Source of the DNA: Hydrogenophaga aromaticivorans
GTDB taxonomy: Bacteria; Pseudomonadota; Gammaproteobacteria; Burkholderiales; Burkholderiaceae_C
Direction: 5' to 3'
Assembly: GCF_013387465.1 (NCBI RefSeq)
Contig: NZ_VYGV01000028.1
Coordinates: forward strand, 124,001 to 188,000
Length of the DNA stretch: 64,000 nucleotides
The notes under the pieces are model-generated. The model was not told where the DNA came from, ran no database searches, and worked only from the letters and a program-made list of their open reading frames with translations. Shown here piece by piece: positions 1-9,724 of the stretch. Position 1 is the stretch's first letter. Each line of letters begins with the position of its first letter. The translations under genes and the position numbers were made by a program.

Positions 1-750
1 CAGTTGCACCTGGTGGACACCGGCACCGGCCCAGTCACCATCAACGCCACCATCACCGGGCTGAAGTTCTTCTTCGACATCACGCTGGGCCGGCCGGAGC
101 TCATGCTCAAGATGACGAACGTGGCCGTGCCGCGCAAGTTGCCGGTGATCCTGAGCCCCGAGGAAGTCGGCCGCCTGATCGCCGCCGCGCCCAACCTCAA
201 GCACCAGGCTGCCATGTCGGTGGCCTATGGCGCGGGCCTGCGCGTCAGCGAAGTCGTCTCGCTCAAGGTCGGCGACATCGACGGCGAGCGCATGACACTG
301 CGCGTGGAGCAGGGCAAAGGCCGCAAGGATCGCTACGCCATGCTCAGCCCCGTGCTGCTGGAGCGGCTGCGCGCCTGGTGGAGACTGGGCCATGCCCAGG
401 GCAAGATCCGCCACGGTGGTTGGCTGTTCCCGGGCCTGGACCCCACCGACCACGTCACCCCGCGTCAACTCAACCGCGCCGTACACCTGGCCGCCGCCAC
501 GGCCGGCATCGACAAGCGCATCACCCCGCACGGCCTGCGCCATGCCTTTGCCACCCATCTGCTGGAGCAGAAGGTCGATATCCGCGTCATCCAGGTGCTG
601 CTCGGGCACAAGCGGCTGGACACCACGACCCTGTACGCCGCCGTGGCCACCGACCTGCTGCGCCGGGTCATCAGCCCGCTGGATCACACGTCCGCCAAGC
701 CCGCAGGCGAACCAGCGCCCGAACCTGCACCGCAACCGCCGGCCCTGTAG
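1..750 (+). CDS. Tyrosine recombinase/integrase of IS91-type element (5' end cut by window)
   Basis: This is a phage-integrase-family tyrosine recombinase that would cut and rejoin DNA through a 3'-phosphotyrosine intermediate. Counting from the TTG at position 4, the catalytic residues are visible: Arg80 in GAGLRVSEV, Lys105 in QGKGRKDRY, His176 and Arg179 in TPHGLRHAF, His202 in LLGHKRLDT and Tyr211. The frame is open to the first base, so the gene probably begins upstream, and the SAM-like N-terminal domain is only partly present. The C-terminus is Pro/Ala-rich. It ends 12 bases before the transposase, and this recombinase-transposase pairing is common in IS91-family elements, so it is probably part of that element rather than a prophage integrase. 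Confidence 0.85.
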   Translation, partial: QLHLVDTGTGPVTINATITGLKFFFDITLGRPELMLKMTNVAVPRKLPVILSPEEVGRLIAAAPNLKHQAAMSVAYGAGLRVSEVVSLKVGDIDGERMTLRVEQGKGRKDRYAMLSPVLLERLRAWWRLGHAQGKIRHGGWLFPGLDPTDHVTPRQLNRAVHLAAATAGIDKRITPHGLRHAFATHLLEQKVDIRVIQVLLGHKRLDTTTLYAAVATDLLRRVISPLDHTSAKPAGEPAPEPAPQPPAL

Positions 751-762
751 TCGTACGCCATC

Positions 763-1944
763 GTGCAGGCGCGACCCGCCCTGGAGGTCGCCGACATCTT
801 CCGTGCCCATGGACCCGCCTGGCGTGACGCCCAGCGCGGTCACCTGAGCCTGGCGCAGCTCAAGGTGATGTCGGCCATCACCCAGTGCCGCACGGCGGCA
901 CTGGGTGGCCACGTCCTGCGCTGCGACGGTTGCGGCCAAGACGAGGTCTCCTACAACTCGTGCCGCAACCGGCACTGCCCGAAGTGCCAGAGCAGCGCAG
1001 CCAAGCGGTGGCTGGATGCGCGCCAGGCCGATCTGCTGCCGGTGGAGTACTACCACGTGGTCTTCACGCTGCCAGCGCCGATCGCCGACATTGCACACCA
1101 GAACAAGGCGGCGCTGTACGGCTTGCTGTTCGACATCGCCGCCGAGACGCTGCTGCGTATCGCAGCTGATCCCAAGCACCTGGGCGCCCACATTGGCGCC
1201 ACGCTGGTGCTGCACACCTGGGGCTCGGCACTGACCCACCACCCGCACGTGCACGGCATCGTGCCAGGCGGCGGGTTTGCGCCCGACGGCAAGACTTGGG
1301 TAGCCTGCCGCCCGGGGTTCTTCCTGCCGGTGCGCGTGCTGTCGCGGCTGTTCAGGCGCCGCTTCCTGGAGGAACTGCAGCGGCTGCACGATGGCGGCGC
1401 ACTCAGGTTCTTCGGTGAACACGCGGCGCTGGCTGAGCCCGTGACCTTCAAGGCCTGGCTTGCGCCGCTGCGCCAGTGCGAGTGGGTGGTCTATGCCAAG
1501 CGGCCATTCGCCGGGCCGCAGGCGGTGCTGGCCTACCTGTCGCGATACACGCACCGCGTGGCCATCTCCAACAGCCGGCTGCTGGCGATGGACGAGCGCG
1601 GTGTCACCTTCCGCTGGAAGGACTATCGCGCCACAGGGAAGACGCGCCACAAGGCGATGACGCTGAGCCCGCAGGAGTTCATGCGCCGCTTCCTGCTGCA
1701 TGTGCTGCCGGGCGGCTTCCACCGGATTCGGCACTACGGCCTGCTGGCCAACAGCAACCGGCGGGACAACTTGGCGCTGGCGCGTCAGTTGTTGCAGGTC
1801 GCAGCGCCACCGACCGAGGCGGCGGCCGCAGATGGCTTGGACTCGCCACGTCCGACCTTCGTCTGCGCGCACTGCGGCCACGCGATGGTGGTGCTGCAGG
1901 TCTTCTTGCGCGACTGCTCGATTCGGGCGCCGCCGGCACCATGA
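763..1944 (+). CDS. IS91-family transposase (Y2 HUH rolling-circle type)
   Basis: This is a rolling-circle transposase that nicks one strand at the element end and transfers it without making a target duplication. A zinc-binding N-terminus is visible: Cys54, Cys57, Cys67, Cys72 and Cys75. The HUH metal motif is HPHVHG (His162, His164), and two candidate catalytic tyrosines, Tyr258 and Tyr262, sit in AYLSRYTHR with the four-residue spacing known from IS91. The 393-residue length is normal for the family. The start is a GTG close behind the recombinase stop, which suggests cotranscription. A second CxxC pair (CAHC) lies near the C-terminus, so the protein looks intact. Confidence 0.93.
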   Translation: MQARPALEVADIFRAHGPAWRDAQRGHLSLAQLKVMSAITQCRTAALGGHVLRCDGCGQDEVSYNSCRNRHCPKCQSSAAKRWLDARQADLLPVEYYHVVFTLPAPIADIAHQNKAALYGLLFDIAAETLLRIAADPKHLGAHIGATLVLHTWGSALTHHPHVHGIVPGGGFAPDGKTWVACRPGFFLPVRVLSRLFRRRFLEELQRLHDGGALRFFGEHAALAEPVTFKAWLAPLRQCEWVVYAKRPFAGPQAVLAYLSRYTHRVAISNSRLLAMDERGVTFRWKDYRATGKTRHKAMTLSPQEFMRRFLLHVLPGGFHRIRHYGLLANSNRRDNLALARQLLQVAAPPTEAAAADGLDSPRPTFVCAHCGHAMVVLQVFLRDCSIRAPPAP

Positions 1945-2216
1945 CCACGCTCGAGCACTCCCGATCAACTCGACGCTGGACATGGCGTCCGGTGGGCTGC
2001 TGCGTGCGTCGCTTGGTCAGCGTCTGCGCAGGCTCGGCAAAGAGCTGCTGCCGTATCGAAGTGGCACACGCACGGGCGCCTGCGGTCATCGATGGGGTGT
2101 CGATGCTCAGTCGTAGGCCGCCAACTCGCGACGCGAGCGTAGAGCAATCGCCATAGTCACCGCGCTCGACAACTACCGTGGCGGTCGCCGCGGTTTCCTC
2201 CCTCGAGGCTTATGCA

Positions 2217-2271
2217 ACACCTGCCCGACAGCAGTGAGGGTGCTCGACCGCTTGTGCGGCTGGGCAGGTGT
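2217..2271. repeat. 10-bp perfect inverted repeat downstream of transposase
   Basis: ACACCTGCCC at 2217-2226 pairs with GGGCAGGTGT at 2262-2271 around a 35-base loop. There is no T-run after it, so it is not an obvious intrinsic terminator. IS91 elements carry hairpins in their origin and terminus ends, so this may belong to the element end; that role is an inference. Confidence 0.4.
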
Positions 2272-2393
2272 CACACAAGCCTTAACGGGAGCCGACCTTT
2301 GCCGACGCGTATTGCACCGGCTACGTCCTATGAGGCTTTCCAGCCGCAGGCAATGTCCTCGCCTGAACTTTCCCTAGTCTCGCTACCCCACTT

Positions 2394-3233
2394 CTAGATT
2401 TCTCGCCAAGCGGCCTGCGCTGAAGAAAGATAGTGCTCCCTGTGCGGATGGTTGGTTTCCAGCGTGTTGATAAATTGGGCGATTGCGGCAGCGTACAGTG
2501 ACTCAGCAGAAATACTCACTTTCCGTCCGAAGTCCTTCGATCGCTTAACAATATAACGATGAACGGCAGAGGTTAAGAAGTGCCCACGAAGATTGGAAAT
2601 GACTGCGCTTGGTTCGCTGCCTACGGTAGCCCGAGCTTGTTGCAAAGCAATTGCCGGGATCTTGGCTTGAATTTCCCCTACAGCTGCAGCTATTTTTTGC
2701 GGGCAAATCGTCGCTGAGTTGGCGCTAGTCATGTAGCGCGCACAGTTATCGCCTACAGTTGCGATACCTGCTGCTGAAAATGCGTTCGCTGCATCTAAAT
2801 ACACAAGCGGGCTAATCGTAGTCGCTAGCTCCCTTAGCCACGCCATACACTCTTCAGCTGTGGCTTTAGGTGATTTGGCCCAAGATCGTACAAGCTGCGT
2901 AATAGTGCTCTCAACATACAAGCTATTCTCGATTGAATAGCCATGTGTATAAACAATCTTTGGGTGTGAAGGCGCAGCTCCGGTGATTAGCATAAAATCT
3001 GCATCGCGCGCCGCGATTGCATCGAGGTCGCCGGCAACAATTTTCTTTATGTATTCATCTAGAGTAGTTGACCCGCCGACAGGCTCTACCTCAAACGGAT
3101 CATCTGCTACTTTCTCAAATACATTTCTCCAAAACAGGAGATCATCATCGCCTTCAACATAGACGATAGTCTTTGCGCCAAAGAAGGCTCCTCTGACGTT
3201 CAGCGCGTCATCCGAGTATGACAAATCAAACAT
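2394..3233 (-). CDS. ariB: DUF4435 TOPRIM protein, AriB-like effector of a PARIS-type defence system
   Basis: A 279-residue protein with a DUF4435-type N-terminus: VYVEGDDDLLFW carries a TOPRIM-like glutamate (Glu27), followed by an acidic pair in ARDADF (Asp77, Asp79). In PARIS, AriB is the toxic nuclease released by the AriA ATPase when a phage anti-restriction protein is sensed, and it cleaves host tRNA; that is known for the family, not shown here. The start ATG overlaps the last eight bases of the upstream ATPase gene, so the two are translationally coupled. GC content is clearly below that of the neighbouring genes, which supports horizontal acquisition. The alternative is another ATPase/TOPRIM defence pair such as an OLD-like system, but DUF4435 argues for PARIS. 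Confidence 0.8.
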   Translation of the reverse strand: MFDLSYSDDALNVRGAFFGAKTIVYVEGDDDLLFWRNVFEKVADDPFEVEPVGGSTTLDEYIKKIVAGDLDAIAARDADFMLITGAAPSHPKIVYTHGYSIENSLYVESTITQLVRSWAKSPKATAEECMAWLRELATTISPLVYLDAANAFSAAGIATVGDNCARYMTSANSATICPQKIAAAVGEIQAKIPAIALQQARATVGSEPSAVISNLRGHFLTSAVHRYIVKRSKDFGRKVSISAESLYAAAIAQFINTLETNHPHREHYLSSAQAAWREI

Positions 3234-4503
3234 GAAGAATATCGCTCATATCCAATAGGCATTCTTTGAATTTCCCTGCAATTTCCGGCGAATGGGTGGC
3301 GACCACAATTTGAGCATTGGAATTGAGAGAGCGGATAGCCGAAATAATATTTCGTTGCCAAGCTATGTGCAGAGAAAGTTCAGGCTCGTCCGCAAGAAAG
3401 ATATACGGACGCTGCCGTTGCAGCAAGGCTTCAATCAAAAGAATCAGAAGTTGCTTTTCACCAGACGACAGCTTTGCTAAGGGCAGAGGGCCTTCCGTAT
3501 TTACGACGAGCTCCCCTCCTACGAATGAGAATATCTTGTCACCAATGAATTTCTTGAGGGTATCTAAGAAGAGGTTCACATGACTGAATATTTCGTCGGT
3601 TTTCTCCTCCGCATCAAGGGACTTTGCAACAACAGTCCGCGTAAGTCTAAAAGCCTCAAGTGCTGAAAAATCGATTCGACCCGCAGGCGCTGCGTCCTTG
3701 CCCTTGGTTTTTGCGGTTTGTTGTTGCAGATGACGGATGGTTGCACCGACCGCTGAGATGTGATCTTGGATTTTTTTGCTTACTTCTTGTCCAGCAACTC
3801 CGAGTTGCTTATACGCGGAGACCAAATTCTGCTTTTCTGTCGCTTCATCGAAATCTAAGCGGTAGCCCTTCTCAGCATCTTTCTGCTCGGCATACAGCAA
3901 AGAAGTGAGAACGTCGCGCTGAAGTTTAATGGAAACTTCTCGCGCTGCACTGGACAACTCCAGCTGATACTGTGTTAATCGATGCATCAAACTTTGCAGC
4001 CGCAGATCCACTGGTGACGCTACCCGCCTGACCATGCGCTCTCGTACTTCTGGATCCGCGTCACCTCCAATGCGATAGACAGACAACGATGCGACGGAAA
4101 CAAACGAACCGAGTTCATGCTTAATTCGTTGCAGGTCCTCAGCTGCCCTCCTGCGAATCACAGTCGGCCGGCCGTCATCAAGGCCGACGAGCGGTGCCAC
4201 AAATTTCCGGTTGGAAATGTGATATTCAATGAATGGGTATGGAGATGTTTTGGTTTCGTGACGTTCTGCTCTGACAGTACGAGTCCGTTTCCCGTCGACT
4301 AGCGTGAGAGTGACGCTTTTAAAAGGATTGTCGAACAGCGCATCACCATCGACGGCAAGCACTGCATGAACAATATTCATGAATGTTGTCTTGCCGGTTC
4401 CGTTCTTTCCAATAATGATATTGACATCATCTCGAAATGTTGTGGTGGCAACTCGGTTGGATTGCCAAAATCCAGAGATCTCGATTGATTTAATTTTGAA
4501 CAT
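3226..4503 (-). CDS. ariA: ABC/SMC-type ATPase, AriA-like sensor of a PARIS-type defence system
   Basis: A 425-residue AAA_15/AAA_21-type ATPase. The Walker A motif GKNGTGKT lies at residues 32-39, directly after a DDVNIIIGKN strand. The signature LSSGEKQ begins at residue 345, Walker B YIFLADEPE is at 367-375, and an H-loop ATHSPE ends the core. The middle (about 150-300) is charged and helical, as expected for a coiled-coil insertion between the ATPase halves. In PARIS this protein forms a hexameric cage that holds AriB inactive until a phage trigger appears (known for the family). It is the first gene of a two-gene operon on the minus strand. GC content is near 50%, much lower than the flanks. 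Confidence is high for the ATPase class and moderate for the exact system. Confidence 0.82.
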   Translation of the reverse strand: MFKIKSIEISGFWQSNRVATTTFRDDVNIIIGKNGTGKTTFMNIVHAVLAVDGDALFDNPFKSVTLTLVDGKRTRTVRAERHETKTSPYPFIEYHISNRKFVAPLVGLDDGRPTVIRRRAAEDLQRIKHELGSFVSVASLSVYRIGGDADPEVRERMVRRVASPVDLRLQSLMHRLTQYQLELSSAAREVSIKLQRDVLTSLLYAEQKDAEKGYRLDFDEATEKQNLVSAYKQLGVAGQEVSKKIQDHISAVGATIRHLQQQTAKTKGKDAAPAGRIDFSALEAFRLTRTVVAKSLDAEEKTDEIFSHVNLFLDTLKKFIGDKIFSFVGGELVVNTEGPLPLAKLSSGEKQLLILLIEALLQRQRPYIFLADEPELSLHIAWQRNIISAIRSLNSNAQIVVATHSPEIAGKFKECLLDMSDILHV

Positions 4504-5094
4504 TTCTTCGTCTGTCGGTTTTCATAGATCGTCGGAGAAGTGAGGCTTCCCGCCTTGAACGCGAGGAACACTTCAATGAAAGTCTCCGCCGCAAGGCGGC
4601 TAGAACGTGCCACATCGCTTTCGGAACGTCCGCACGCTTAAGCTTAAATCAAAGTCTGTGTTCATCGAGGGATTTTTTTCCGCGATCAAGTAGACGGCTG
4701 AGCCGCGTTCGGGCGTGCCGCCGCTGAAGGCATCCTGTAGAACTTTACTGATCCCACGCGCACAAATGCAAGCCTGATGATTGCAATGCTTAGTCACTCG
4801 ATAGGAAAAACCATGTACTCCTCGATGTGTGCGTGCCCCTTGCGTTTCCAAGTTACTTATTGGGGCGACGGCCCGTCCAATTGACCCGGCTCGATAGCCG
4901 CCCTGCGGTTGCGCTGCTGGTGATGTCACTCGCGTCGTTGCTCGTGAATCTCGACGGTGAAACAAGCAACAGAGGACATGGCAATGACCAAGACAAGCCA
5001 GGGACAAAAATCCTGCCGAGCTTCCGCTACCAGCCTCAAGCATCCTGCTGCATCAACTAACCAACGCGGTTAAGCGTTGGAAGGCGAACCCGTA
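4504..5094. other. 591-bp stretch with no convincing gene, between the defence islet and pgm
   Basis: The minus strand holds an open frame at 4600-5043. Only its last 45 or so codons, near GGTPERGSAVYLIAEK, look protein-like. On the plus strand a possible start, RBS-like GAGG then ATGGCAATGACC at 4978-4990, opens a frame that stops after about 30 codons. Neither is recognised. The stretch probably mixes the ariA promoter with remnants left by insertion of the islet. Confidence 0.4.
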
Positions 5095-6738
5095 TCAGGT
5101 CATGACGGTCGGTGCGGTCATGCCGGTGTGTTGCCGGATGTGGGCCACGGCTTCGGCCAGCGCCACCAGAGGCGCCAGCGCTTCTTGCGCGGGAACGTCG
5201 TGGCGGCTGGCATCGGGTTCGTGGCGCTCCAGGTAGACGCGCAACGTGGCGCCTTCGGTGCCCGTGCCGGAGAGGCGGAACACCACGCGCGACGAATCTT
5301 CGAGCACCACGCGCACGCCCTGTTTCTGGCTCACCGAGCCGTCCACCGGGTCGGTGTAGGCAAAGTCGTCGGCCCAGGCGACGGGTTGGCCCGCCACCGC
5401 CGTGCCACCCAGCGTGGGCAGCTGGGCACGCAATTCGCTCATCAGCGCGTTGGCCTTCTCGGTGGCGATGCCGTCGTAGTCGTGGCGCGAGTACACGCAG
5501 CGGCCGTGCGCGCGCCAGAGGCCACGCACCAGCTCTTCCACCGATTTGCCGGTCACGGCCACGAGGTTGAGCCAGAAGAGCACGGCCCACAGGCCGTCTT
5601 TCTCGCGCACGTGGTCCGAGCCGGTGCCGTAGCTCTCTTCACCGCAGAGCGTGACCTTGCCCGCGTCCAGCAGGTTGCCGAAAAACTTCCAGCCGGTCGG
5701 CGTTTCGTAGCAAGCGATGTCCAGCGCTTTCGCCACGCGGTCCACCGCGGTGGAGGTGGGCATGGAGCGCGCCACGCCGGCCAGGCCCCGGGCGTAGCCG
5801 GGCACCTGTGTCGCGTGGGCCGTCAGCACGGCCAGGCTGTCGGAGGGAGAAACCAGGAAACCGCGGCCGAGGATCATGTTGCGGTCGGCGTCGCCGTCGG
5901 ACGCGGCCCCCATGTCGGGCGCGTCGGCGGCCATGAGGTGGGCCACGAGGTCGTCGGCGTAGGCCGGGTTGGGGTCGGGGTGCAGGCCGCCGAAGTCTTC
6001 CAGCGGCTCGGCGTGCACCACGGTGCCGGCGGGCGCGCCGAGTTCGCCTTCGATGATGGCCTTGGCATAGGGGCCGCCGACCGCCCACATGGCGTCGTAG
6101 CGCAGGCGGAAGCCGCGGGCGAACAGGGCGCGGATGGCGTCGAAGTCGAACAGGCTGCGCAGCACGGCCGCGTGGTCTGCCACCGGGTCGATCACCTCGA
6201 CGGTCATGTCCTCGATCTGCTGGGTGCCCTGCATGTCGATGCCGATGTCGACCGCGTCGCTGATCTGGTAGCGCTCGATGACCTGGGTGCGCTCGTAGAT
6301 CGCCTGGGTCAGCTTCTCGGGCGCGGGGCCGCCATTGGCCGCGTTGTACTTGATGCCGAAATCGCCGTCGGGGCCGCCGGGGTTGTGGCTGGCCGAGAGG
6401 ATGATGCCGCCGCTCGCCTTGTGGCGGCGGATCACCGCGCTCGCGGCGGGTGTCGACAGGATGCCGCCCTGGCCCAGCAGCACGCGGGCGTAGCCGCGCG
6501 CCGCGGCCATCTTCAGGATGGTCTGCACGGCGGCCCGGTTGTGAAAGCGCCCGTCGCCACCCAGCACCAGGGTCTGGCCGGTGGCCAGCTGGTATTCGCC
6601 GTGCAGCACGTCGAACAGCGCCTGCACGAAATTCTCGAGGTAGCGCGGCTGCTGGAACACCGTGACCTTCTTGCGCAGGCCGGAGGTGCCGGGCAGCTGG
6701 CCGGCAAACGGGGTGGTGGGCAGGGACTGGAGGGTCAT
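5095..6738 (-). CDS. pgm: Phosphoglucomutase, alpha-D-glucose phosphate-specific
   Basis: Interconverts glucose 1-phosphate and glucose 6-phosphate in the cytoplasm, linking sugar catabolism to glycogen and nucleotide-sugar synthesis. The phosphoserine loop is SASHNPGG with Ser117, the metal-binding loop is DGDADR (Asp281, Asp283, Asp285), and the sugar-binding segment CGEESYGTGSDH and the phosphate-binding C-terminal motif RLSGTGTEGATLR are all present. At 547 residues it matches the PGM1-like class rather than the shorter PMM/PGM class. It is the last gene of the minus-strand alpha-glucoside array, 117 bases after aglK, so it may be cotranscribed. The start ATG is followed by the typical TSGLRKKV segment at residues 18-25. 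Confidence 0.95.
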   Translation of the reverse strand: MTLQSLPTTPFAGQLPGTSGLRKKVTVFQQPRYLENFVQALFDVLHGEYQLATGQTLVLGGDGRFHNRAAVQTILKMAAARGYARVLLGQGGILSTPAASAVIRRHKASGGIILSASHNPGGPDGDFGIKYNAANGGPAPEKLTQAIYERTQVIERYQISDAVDIGIDMQGTQQIEDMTVEVIDPVADHAAVLRSLFDFDAIRALFARGFRLRYDAMWAVGGPYAKAIIEGELGAPAGTVVHAEPLEDFGGLHPDPNPAYADDLVAHLMAADAPDMGAASDGDADRNMILGRGFLVSPSDSLAVLTAHATQVPGYARGLAGVARSMPTSTAVDRVAKALDIACYETPTGWKFFGNLLDAGKVTLCGEESYGTGSDHVREKDGLWAVLFWLNLVAVTGKSVEELVRGLWRAHGRCVYSRHDYDGIATEKANALMSELRAQLPTLGGTAVAGQPVAWADDFAYTDPVDGSVSQKQGVRVVLEDSSRVVFRLSGTGTEGATLRVYLERHEPDASRHDVPAQEALAPLVALAEAVAHIRQHTGMTAPTVMT

Positions 6739-6855
6739 GGCGGTTCCTGGGTTCTTCCGTGGGACAAAAGCTCTGATTTTGCCGAGGCGGTGTTGCCCCG
6801 GTCACACACGCCAGTGTCGCCCAGAATGCGGCCCGCCGCGATGCGGGTGCTGCCT

Positions 6856-7995
<1,140 letters not shown>

Positions 7996-8053
7996 GGTGC
8001 GGGTCTCCAACTTTGTGGCGGTGAGCGGGCATGAGCGAAGGGCTTTTGACCTC

Positions 8054-9691
8054 TTAGGCCTGAAGGAACAGGCCGCCCCAGGGTTCGAAAACGAGGGTGT
8101 CGCCTTCGACGTGCGCGCCGCTCAGGCCGCTGCCGTCGAGCGCGCGGGCCTGCGACCAGCCCTCGGGCAGCGCCAGCGTGGCCGGCGTGTCGCTGAAGTT
8201 GAAGGCGCAGAGCACGCGCTGCGCGCTGTGGTGGCGCTCGAACGCCAGCACCTGCGCATCCACGGGCCGCAGGTGCAGCTCGCCATGCAACAGCGCGGGC
8301 TGCTCGCGGCGCCAGTGGAGCAACTGCTTGAAGTCGCTGAGCAGCGAACCGGCGTCGGCCTGCTGGCGGTCCACGGCGAGGGGCCGGTGCTCCGGTGGCA
8401 CGGGCAGCCAGCTGCGCTCACCGGTGGAGAAGCCGGCCTGGGGCGCGTCGGCAGCCCAGGGCATCGGGGTTCTGCAGCCGTCGCGGCCCTTGAATTCGGG
8501 CCACATGCTGATGCCATAGGGGTCCTGCAGGTCTTCAAAGGCGATGGTGGCTTCGGGCAGGCCCAGCTCTTCGCCCTGGTAGAGGCAGACGGTGCCGCGC
8601 AGGCTCAGCTGGAAGGCCGCGGCCAGGCGCAGCAGGCGCGGGTCGGGGTGCTCGCCGCCCCAGCGCGTGGCCACCCGCGCGACGTCGTGGTTGGACAGCG
8701 CCCAGCAAGGCCAGCCGTCGCCCGCCACCTGCTGGAACTGCTGAATCGTGGCGTGGAGGAAGGGCGCGTCGTGGGCGCCACCGAGCAGGGTGAAGCAATA
8801 CGCCATGTGCAGCTTGTCGCTGCCACCGGTGTAGTCGGCCACCATGGTCAGGCCGGCCTCGTCGCCGATTTCGCCGACCATGGTGGTGTCGTCGTATCGA
8901 TCGACCAGGCTGCGCAGGCGGCGCAGGAAGCCGAGCGCTTCGGGCTGGCTCTTGTCGTACCGGTGGTGCTGCCACGAGTAGGGGTTGGACGACGGGGCGG
9001 TGGGGTCCTCGATCAGTGGCGCGCCACGCCCCGGGTTGTCGCGCAGGGCCGCGTCGTGAAAGCAGAAGTTGATGGCGTCCAGGCGGTAGCCGTCCACACC
9101 CAGCTCCAGCCAGAACTTCACGGCGTCCAGCAGCGCATCCTGCACGGCGGGGTTGTGGAAATTCAGATCGGGCTGGCTGCTGAGGAAGTTGTGCAGGTAG
9201 TACTGGCGCCGGCGCGTGTCCCATTGCCAGGCGCTGCCGCCAAAGACCGACAACCAGTTGTTGGGCGGGGTGCCGTCGTGCCGCGCATCGGCCCAGACGA
9301 ACCAGTCGGCCTTGGGGTTGTTGCGGCTGGCGCGGCTCTCGGTGAACCAGGGGTGCTGGTCGGAGCAGTGCGAGAGCACCTGGTCGATCATGACCTTCAG
9401 ACCCAGCGCGTGGGCGCGCTGCACCAGCGCCTTGAAGTCGTCGAGCGTGCCGAACATGGGATCGACGTCGTTGTAGTCGCTGACGTCGTAGCCAAAGTCT
9501 TTCATCGGGCTCTTGAAGAAGGGCGAGAGCCAGATGGCGTCGGCACCGAGCGCCGCGATGTGGTCAAGGCGCTGCGTGATGCCCGGCAGGTCACCGATGC
9601 CGTCGCCGTTGCTGTCCTGAAAGGAGCGTGGGTAGATCTGGTAGATCACGCCGCCGCGCCACCAGCCGTTGTTGGATGCTTTCTGTGTCAT
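8054..9691 (-). CDS. aglA: Alpha-glucosidase, GH13 family
   Basis: A cytoplasmic GH13 enzyme that hydrolyses imported alpha-glucosides such as maltose, sucrose or trehalose; the exact substrate is not readable. It has the alpha-amylase barrel: IYQIYPRSFQDSNGDGIGD at the N-terminus, nucleophile Asp205 in DGYRLDAINF, acid/base Glu274 in MVGEIGDE, and the third carboxylate Asp336 in LSNHDVAR. There is no signal peptide, which fits hydrolysis after transport. At 545 residues it matches Rhizobium-type AglA. It lies between the inner permease gene and the ATPase gene, as in the agl operon of Sinorhizobium. Oligo-1,6-glucosidase is the alternative. Confidence 0.9.
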   Translation of the reverse strand: MTQKASNNGWWRGGVIYQIYPRSFQDSNGDGIGDLPGITQRLDHIAALGADAIWLSPFFKSPMKDFGYDVSDYNDVDPMFGTLDDFKALVQRAHALGLKVMIDQVLSHCSDQHPWFTESRASRNNPKADWFVWADARHDGTPPNNWLSVFGGSAWQWDTRRRQYYLHNFLSSQPDLNFHNPAVQDALLDAVKFWLELGVDGYRLDAINFCFHDAALRDNPGRGAPLIEDPTAPSSNPYSWQHHRYDKSQPEALGFLRRLRSLVDRYDDTTMVGEIGDEAGLTMVADYTGGSDKLHMAYCFTLLGGAHDAPFLHATIQQFQQVAGDGWPCWALSNHDVARVATRWGGEHPDPRLLRLAAAFQLSLRGTVCLYQGEELGLPEATIAFEDLQDPYGISMWPEFKGRDGCRTPMPWAADAPQAGFSTGERSWLPVPPEHRPLAVDRQQADAGSLLSDFKQLLHWRREQPALLHGELHLRPVDAQVLAFERHHSAQRVLCAFNFSDTPATLALPEGWSQARALDGSGLSGAHVEGDTLVFEPWGGLFLQA

Positions 9692-9724
9692 GGGAAGGTG
9701 AGGGAAGAGAAAGGGAAAGAAAGG

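Larger units (their letters stand above)
1..2393 (+). mobile_element. IS91-family element (left end outside window; right end unresolved)
   Basis: The recombinase and transposase genes form a two-gene unit typical of IS91-like elements. Bases 1945-2393 carry no convincing gene and probably hold the replication-origin end of the element. A perfect 10-bp inverted repeat occurs there, but the exact boundary cannot be set without a second copy for comparison. The GC content falls after about 2390, where the ATPase/TOPRIM islet begins. Confidence 0.6.

Noticed and set aside
2212..2397. 61-codon plus-strand frame after the transposase
   Set aside because: No ribosome site or recognisable feature, and it overlaps the inverted repeat of the probable element end.
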